A stretch of 10,146 bases of DNA, from positions 1-10,146 of the forward strand of contig JAEWLD010000249.1 in assembly GCA_023393485.1 (NCBI GenBank). Reading direction: 5' to 3'. This DNA is from Bacteroidota bacterium (GTDB taxonomy: Bacteria; Bacteroidota; Bacteroidia; Flavobacteriales; Flavobacteriaceae). The notes under the pieces are model-generated. The model had not been told where the DNA came from. It saw nothing but the letters and a program-made list of their open reading frames with translations, and did not search any database. Below, in pieces: positions 6,849-10,146 of the stretch. The translations under genes were made by a program, and so were the position numbers. Every line of letters begins with the position of its first letter. Position 1 is the stretch's first letter.

Positions 6849-6932
6849 GGGCGTTGCGCTGCGCGCCGGGCTGTCTGCTGTATCTTTCGCCTCGTGACCT
6901 CGGCAAAAGGATGCCGCGTCCATCCCTAACGC
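6849..6932 (-). repeat. GC-rich hairpin core, copy 3, in the ferredoxin/acyl-CoA reductase divergent region
   Basis: On the minus strand it opens GCGTTAGGGATGGACGCGG and closes AACGCCC. The ends GCGTT (6932-6928) and AACGC (6855-6851) pair. A long hairpin pairs GCATCCTTTTGCC with GGCGAAAGATAC-GC, and a second small hairpin is GCGC-GCA-GCGC. The ATCCTTTTGC/AAAGAT stem is shared with copy 1. Because no -7 box lies between it and the ferredoxin ATG, the ferredoxin transcript may pass through this element and carry it in its leader. Confidence 0.7.
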
Positions 6933-6954
6933 AAACCGGCTAGCTCCGAACATT

Positions 6955-6967
6955 CGACATTATGTCG
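6955..6967. promoter_or_regulatory. Candidate operator palindrome CGACAT-T-ATGTCG
   Basis: A perfect 6-bp inverted repeat about a single central T, with two further matching pairs beyond one mismatch (ATtCGACATtATGTCGtAT). It ends exactly where the -7 box TATTTTTG begins, so a bound dimer would cover the promoter spacer. The regulator is unknown. Confidence 0.45.
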
Positions 6968-6975
6968 TATTTTTG
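6968..6975 (+). promoter_or_regulatory. -7 box of the acyl-CoA reductase gene
   Basis: TATTTTTG is an exact TAnnTTTG match, placing the start near 6982 and leaving a leader of about 38 nt before the ATG at 7020. No TTG is present 19 nt upstream; that position reads CCG. Confidence 0.55.
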
Positions 6976-7019
6976 TGTGCAAAATTACAGCAAAAATCAA
7001 ATATTCAAACAAGTTTGTG

Positions 7020-8075
7020 ATGACATTGACAGAGAAAAAACAGGCATTCGTTGAATTGGGCAAATTCCTAAGCCAGTTTTCGGCAGGCGGACCGGTCCAA
7101 AACCCGTCGGTGTTACGCAATGATTTATTTTTTGACGCCTTTGAAAACCTGATTCGGCTTTCGCAATCGCACAACGGTTGGTATACGCCCGAACAGGTCT
7201 ATTTTGCGGTGCAATCATGGGCAGAAGCGCTTACCGAATACAATCTCAACACCTGGCTTTCGCGTTATGATGCAGCCGAAAAACAACCCAAGACAATTGC
7301 GCTTGTGCTGGCCGGAAACATTCCGCTTGTTGGCTTTCACGATTTTGTCTCTGTTTTGATCACGGGGAACAAAGCACTTGTCAAACTTTCGTCAAACGAT
7401 CAGCAATTACTGCCATTTCTCGCTAAATATCTTGTCGCCGTGGCACCCGGACTCGAGGATTTCATCACTTTTACCGATGGCAAGCTTGAGAATTTCGACG
7501 CCGTAATCGCGACAGGCAGCAATAATACTGCGCGCTATTTTGAGTATTATTTCCGTAACAAGCCCGGTATTATCCGCAAAAACAGCAATTCCGTGGCGGT
7601 CTTGACCGGCCGTGAAACCAAGAAGCAACTCGAAGCTTTGGGCGAAGACATTTTCCGTTATTTCGGGCTTGGCTGCCGCAATGTCTCAAAATTACTTGTT
7701 CCGGATGGCTATGATTTCAAAGACTTTTTTGAAGCCATGTTCAAATACGCAGACATCATACATTATGAGAAATATGCCAACAATTATGACTACAACAAGG
7801 CTGTTTTTTTGATGAGCGGATTTGCTATCCTGGATAATGGTTTTTTGACCATCAAGGAAGACCAAAGTTACGCCTCGCCGATTTCGAGCGTATTTTATGA
7901 ATTTTACGACGATATCAACACGGTGAAAGCGCGTTTGAAAGACGATGCCGAAATGATCCAATGTGTTGTTTCGGCCGGCATTGAAAACGCGATTCCGTTC
8001 GGCAAATCGCAAAAGCCCGAGCTTTGGGATTACGCGGATAATGTTGACACCATTCAATTCCTGACAAGCCTATAA
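7020..8075 (+). CDS. Acyl-CoA reductase, LuxC family
   Basis: A 351-residue member of the LuxC-like acyl-CoA reductase family, related to aldehyde dehydrogenases, which reduces activated fatty acyl groups to aldehydes with NADPH. Recognisable segments are VLAGNIPLVGFHDF (about 97-109), GNKALVKLSSND (116-127), the cofactor-side motif ATGSNNTARYFEYYF (164-178), and YFGLGCRNVSKL (214-225) with Cys219 as the probable acyl-accepting nucleophile. The ATG at 7020 gives MTLTEKKQAFVELGKFLSQF. A GTG at 6975 is open in frame but overlaps the -7 box, so it is rejected. No luxA, luxB, luxD or luxE genes are here, so a bioluminescence role is not supported. A role in lipid or aldehyde metabolism is more likely. 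serC follows 365 bp downstream on the same strand. Confidence 0.88.
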   Translation: MTLTEKKQAFVELGKFLSQFSAGGPVQNPSVLRNDLFFDAFENLIRLSQSHNGWYTPEQVYFAVQSWAEALTEYNLNTWLSRYDAAEKQPKTIALVLAGNIPLVGFHDFVSVLITGNKALVKLSSNDQQLLPFLAKYLVAVAPGLEDFITFTDGKLENFDAVIATGSNNTARYFEYYFRNKPGIIRKNSNSVAVLTGRETKKQLEALGEDIFRYFGLGCRNVSKLLVPDGYDFKDFFEAMFKYADIIHYEKYANNYDYNKAVFLMSGFAILDNGFLTIKEDQSYASPISSVFYEFYDDINTVKARLKDDAEMIQCVVSAGIENAIPFGKSQKPELWDYADNVDTIQFLTSL

Positions 8076-8440
8076 GCGATTTCCGCTCTTTTCGCCGGCC
8101 TTTTAAACGCTTCGCGTTGGCGCAAAAACCGTTACCCGACATTCGACGCTTACGGCGTTGGCTGAACCGCAGGCATCAGCGGCAAGAACATCGCGGGCTC
8201 GAGTTTCAGCTGCATTGGTACGCCGCACCGGAAAGTCTACACCTTTGACAACCGCCAAAGCGATCTATCAACGCAAACGCCGAAAATCATCAAGCGAGGA
8301 TTGCAAGACGAATTTTTGTTGACAATATCATATAATTATTTAACAATTAACAACCGATTTTTCATCGGTATTCGCGAAATTTGTGACTAAAATTTTTCGG
8401 ATGAACCAAAGGTCCACGAACTCCTAAAAAATATCAGACC
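8076..8440. other. Long intergenic region upstream of serC
   Basis: Two parts of different composition. Positions 8076 to about 8310 are GC-rich with small hairpins (AACGC-TTC-GCGTT at 8106-8118, and GCGTTGG phrases at 8114 and 8155) but no clear member of the hairpin-core family and no convincing gene. Open frames exist but lack starts or recognisable content. Positions 8311-8440 are AT-rich and should hold the serC promoter. Only imperfect -7 candidates are seen (AATTTTTG at 8311-8318 and GAAATTTG at 8376-8383). Confidence 0.5.
8353..8369 (+). promoter_or_regulatory. Small hairpin upstream of serC
   Basis: ACCGAT, a five-base loop, then ATCGGT form a perfect 6-bp stem in the AT-rich region 71-87 nt before the serC start. 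A perfect TTCGCGAA palindrome follows at 8371-8378. They could be an operator or leader structure for serine regulation. No known riboswitch is recognised. Confidence 0.3.
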
Positions 8441-9514
8441 GTGAGTAAAAAGCACAATTTCAGCGCAGGACCAAGTATTCTGCCACAGGAAGTCTTCCGC
8501 AAGGCCGCCGATGCCATACTCAATTTCAATGATTCAGGCTTGTCGCTACTGGAAATTTCTCATCGGGGCAAAGACTTCGTTGCAGTCATTGAAGAAGCGC
8601 GCGCACTGGTTCTTGAATTGATGGGACTAACCGGCCAGGGCTATCAGGCACTGTTTCTCCAGGGTGGCGCAAGCATGGAATTTTTCCGCATTCCGTACAA
8701 TTTGATGCGGGTGAATGGCAAAGCCGCTTATACCGATACCGGAACTTGGGCAGCCGGCGCGATCAAAGAAGCGAAAGCTTTCGGCCAGACCGAAATTCTC
8801 GCCTCATCAAAGGCCGACAATTACAGTCATATCCCGACCGACTATACGATTCCTGCCGATGCCGACTACTTTCATTGCACGTCAAACAACACGATTTTCG
8901 GCACGCAAATGAAGCGGTTTCCAGATTCGCCGGTACCGATGGTTTGTGACATGAGCTCTGACATCTTTTCAAGGCAGCTCGATTTTTCAAAGTTCGATAT
9001 GATTTATGCCGGCGCGCAAAAAAATATGGGCCCGGCGGGTGTGACTTTGATTGTTGTAAAGGAAGACATTCTGGGCAAAACAGGCAGAAATATTCCCTCG
9101 ATCATGGATTACAAAGTTCACATTGACAAGGAAAGCATGTACAACACGCCGTCGGTTTTCGCGATTTACACTTCACTGTTGACTTTGCAGTGGCTGAACG
9201 ACAACGGCGGCATCGGTGAAATGGAAAAACGCAACAACGCCAAAGCCGAATTGCTTTACAACGAAATCGACCGCAACCCATTGTTTACCGGAACCTGCCG
9301 TACGGAAGACCGTTCGCCGATGAATGCGACTTTTGTACTCAATGACATTTCCCACGCCGAATCGTTTGACCAGATGTGGAAAGCCGCCGGAATTTCGGGC
9401 TTGACCGGACACCGATCGGTTGGCGGTTACCGCGCCTCGATGTACAACGCGCTACCGATTGAAAGCGTTCAGGTGCTGGTCGATGTGATGAAAATGCTCG
9501 AGGTAACTGGGTAA
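8441..9514 (+). CDS. serC: 3-phosphoserine/phosphohydroxythreonine transaminase (SerC)
   Basis: PLP-dependent class V aminotransferase that converts 3-phosphohydroxypyruvate and glutamate to phosphoserine, the second step of serine synthesis; it can also act in pyridoxal phosphate synthesis. The 357 residues are close to the usual length of about 360. Signatures are HNFSAGPSILP at the N-terminus, SHR (40-42), QGGASMEF (74-81) for phosphate and substrate binding, CDMSSD (169-174) with the PLP-contacting Asp170, and AGAQKN (190-195) with the Schiff-base Lys194. HRSVGGYRASMYNA near the C-terminus is typical. The start is GTG at 8441: an in-frame TGA at 8402 rules out an earlier start, no ATG lies between, and homologues begin with this KKHNFSAGP phrase. 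serA follows 99 bp downstream on the same strand, separated by a hairpin element. Confidence 0.96.
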   Translation: MSKKHNFSAGPSILPQEVFRKAADAILNFNDSGLSLLEISHRGKDFVAVIEEARALVLELMGLTGQGYQALFLQGGASMEFFRIPYNLMRVNGKAAYTDTGTWAAGAIKEAKAFGQTEILASSKADNYSHIPTDYTIPADADYFHCTSNNTIFGTQMKRFPDSPVPMVCDMSSDIFSRQLDFSKFDMIYAGAQKNMGPAGVTLIVVKEDILGKTGRNIPSIMDYKVHIDKESMYNTPSVFAIYTSLLTLQWLNDNGGIGEMEKRNNAKAELLYNEIDRNPLFTGTCRTEDRSPMNATFVLNDISHAESFDQMWKAAGISGLTGHRSVGGYRASMYNALPIESVQVLVDVMKMLEVTG

Positions 9515-9516
9515 CC

Positions 9517-9589
9517 GCGTTAGGGATAGAGGCAGGCACCGCGTGCAGCCGATAGCCCGCCGGCGTAATGCAATGAAGCCGGAACGCCC
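9517..9589 (+). repeat. GC-rich hairpin core, copy 4, between serC and serA
   Basis: Begins GCGTTAGGGATAGAGGCAGG two bases after the serC stop codon and ends AACGCCC. GCGTT (9517-9521) pairs with AACGC (9583-9587). Inside, one hairpin has GGC/GCC around GCAC-CGC-GTGC (9531-9550) and a second has CCGGC/GCCGG (9560-9564 with 9578-9582). The result is a compact three-way junction. It is the shortest and cleanest copy in the window and lies within the serC-serA transcription unit. Confidence 0.75.
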
Positions 9590-9590
9590 A

Positions 9591-9611
9591 AATTATTAAT
9601 TATTAATTGAC
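9591..9611 (-). repeat. Heptamer array between hairpin core copy 4 and serA
   Basis: Three 7-bp units on the plus strand: AATTATT, AATTATT, AATTGAC, ending two bases before the serA ATG. Read on the minus strand, toward the core, the first two contain TAA. The array also forms the AT-rich upstream sequence of serA, where it may help ribosome entry in a phylum that does not rely on Shine-Dalgarno pairing. Confidence 0.65.
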
Positions 9612-9613
9612 AA

Positions 9614-10146
9614 ATGAAAATACTCGCCAACGACGGCCTCTCAAAAACCGGCATCAAAGCGCTCGAAACCGCCGGATTTGAAGTAATCACAACAAAAGTC
9701 GCCCAGGAGCAGGTGGCGAATTTCATCAATGAAAATCATATTGGCGTCTTGCTCGTGCGCAGCGCCACTAAAGTCCGACAAGATATCATCGACGCATGCC
9801 CATCGCTTAAAATTATCGGACGCGGCGGCGTTGGAATGGACAATATCGACGTGGATTATGCGAAAGGCCGCGGCATTCATGTAATCAATACGCCCGCATC
9901 ATCATCGGAATCTGTCGCGGAACTCGTTTTCGCGCATTTGTTTTCATGCGTCCGCTTTCTTCAGGACGCCAACCGCAACATGCCCCTTGAAGGCGACACG
10001 AAATTTGAAAGCCTTAAAAAATCATATGCGAATGGCATTGAATTGCGCGGCAAAACCCTCGGAATCATTGGCTTCGGAAGAATCGGTAAAGCTGTGGCCA
10101 AAATTGCCTTGGGAATGGGAATGCGCGTGATTGCGTCAGACAGGCA
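9614..10146 (+). CDS. serA: D-3-phosphoglycerate dehydrogenase (SerA), 3' end outside window
   Basis: NAD-dependent D-isomer 2-hydroxyacid dehydrogenase expected to oxidise 3-phosphoglycerate to 3-phosphohydroxypyruvate, the substrate of the neighbouring SerC. The visible part is 177 codons starting MKILANDGLSKTGIKALETA. The substrate-domain motif RGGVGMDNID lies at 70-79, INTPASSSESVAE at 91-103, and the dinucleotide-binding loop GFGRIG at 153-158, followed by VIASD whose Asp would bind the NAD ribose. The catalytic Arg, Glu and His of the second half lie beyond the window, as would any ACT regulatory domain. Synteny with serC makes phosphoglycerate the most probable substrate; other 2-hydroxyacid dehydrogenases share the same fold. 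The gene probably shares a transcript with serC, through the hairpin element. Confidence 0.92.
   Translation, partial: MKILANDGLSKTGIKALETAGFEVITTKVAQEQVANFINENHIGVLLVRSATKVRQDIIDACPSLKIIGRGGVGMDNIDVDYAKGRGIHVINTPASSSESVAELVFAHLFSCVRFLQDANRNMPLEGDTKFESLKKSYANGIELRGKTLGIIGFGRIGKAVAKIALGMGMRVIASDR

Noticed and set aside
6975..7019. N-terminal extension of the acyl-CoA reductase from a GTG at 6975
   Set aside because: The GTG overlaps the last base of the -7 box and would precede the predicted transcript start. The ATG at 7020 gives a normal family N-terminus.
8319..8336. TTGACA and TATAAT near serC, resembling a sigma-70 promoter
   Set aside because: The two hexamers are separated by only 6 bp, not about 17, and Bacteroidota use a different consensus.
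8161..8390. Open plus-strand frame upstream of serC
   Set aside because: It follows a stop without a suitable start codon, runs into the AT-rich promoter region and has no recognised motif.
1..10146. tRNA, rRNA or known riboswitch
   Set aside because: No cloverleaf, rRNA or recognised riboswitch sequence was seen in the intergenic regions when read by eye.

Overview
The window looks like chromosome from a Bacteroidota bacterium, most likely Flavobacteriaceae. The evidence is the promoter style (-7 boxes of the form TAnnTTTG, one with a TTG element exactly 19 nt upstream), the lack of Shine-Dalgarno sequences, the flavobacterial flavour of ParE, YchF, SerC and the LuxC-like acyl-CoA reductase, and characteristic intergenic hairpin repeats. 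Coding DNA looks close to 50% G+C by eye, which is high for Flavobacterium. I cannot name a species.

Layout. Positions 1-254 hold the N-terminal part of an unrecognised minus-strand gene. Four more minus-strand genes follow: parE (topoisomerase IV subunit B), a secreted transglutaminase-fold protein, an NADPH-dependent FMN/quinone reductase and ychF. A divergent promoter region at about 5610-5748 separates ychF from a small plus-strand secreted protein of unknown function, which ends in a strong intrinsic terminator. A minus-strand dicluster ferredoxin is divergent from a LuxC-family acyl-CoA reductase. serC and serA (3' end cut off by the window) follow on the plus strand. SerA and SerC catalyse the first two steps of serine synthesis from 3-phosphoglycerate. 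ParE acts with ParC in chromosome decatenation, but parC is not visible here.

The most interesting content is between the genes. Four GC-rich hairpin cores (408-494, 2628-2703, 6849-6932, 9517-9589) share an architecture. Three have ends of the form GCGTT...AACGC(CC). All are accompanied on one or both sides by arrays of 7-bp tandem repeats. The heptamer sequence differs from locus to locus (ATTGACA, TAGTTGC, ATTATGA-like, AATTATT), but the period is always seven and the arrays are inverted around the core. Nearly every unit carries a stop codon when read inward. Because 7 is not a multiple of 3, three successive units close all three reading frames. Two genes (parE and the transglutaminase gene) use a stop codon that is itself the stop triplet of the terminal heptamer. 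This looks like a mobile or RNA-encoding repeat family adapted to sit at gene ends. The observation is direct; the function is inference.

Other regulatory signals: a well-spaced promoter for ychF, a -7 box for the small secreted protein, and a perfect CGACAT-T-ATGTCG palindrome abutting the -7 box of the acyl-CoA reductase gene.
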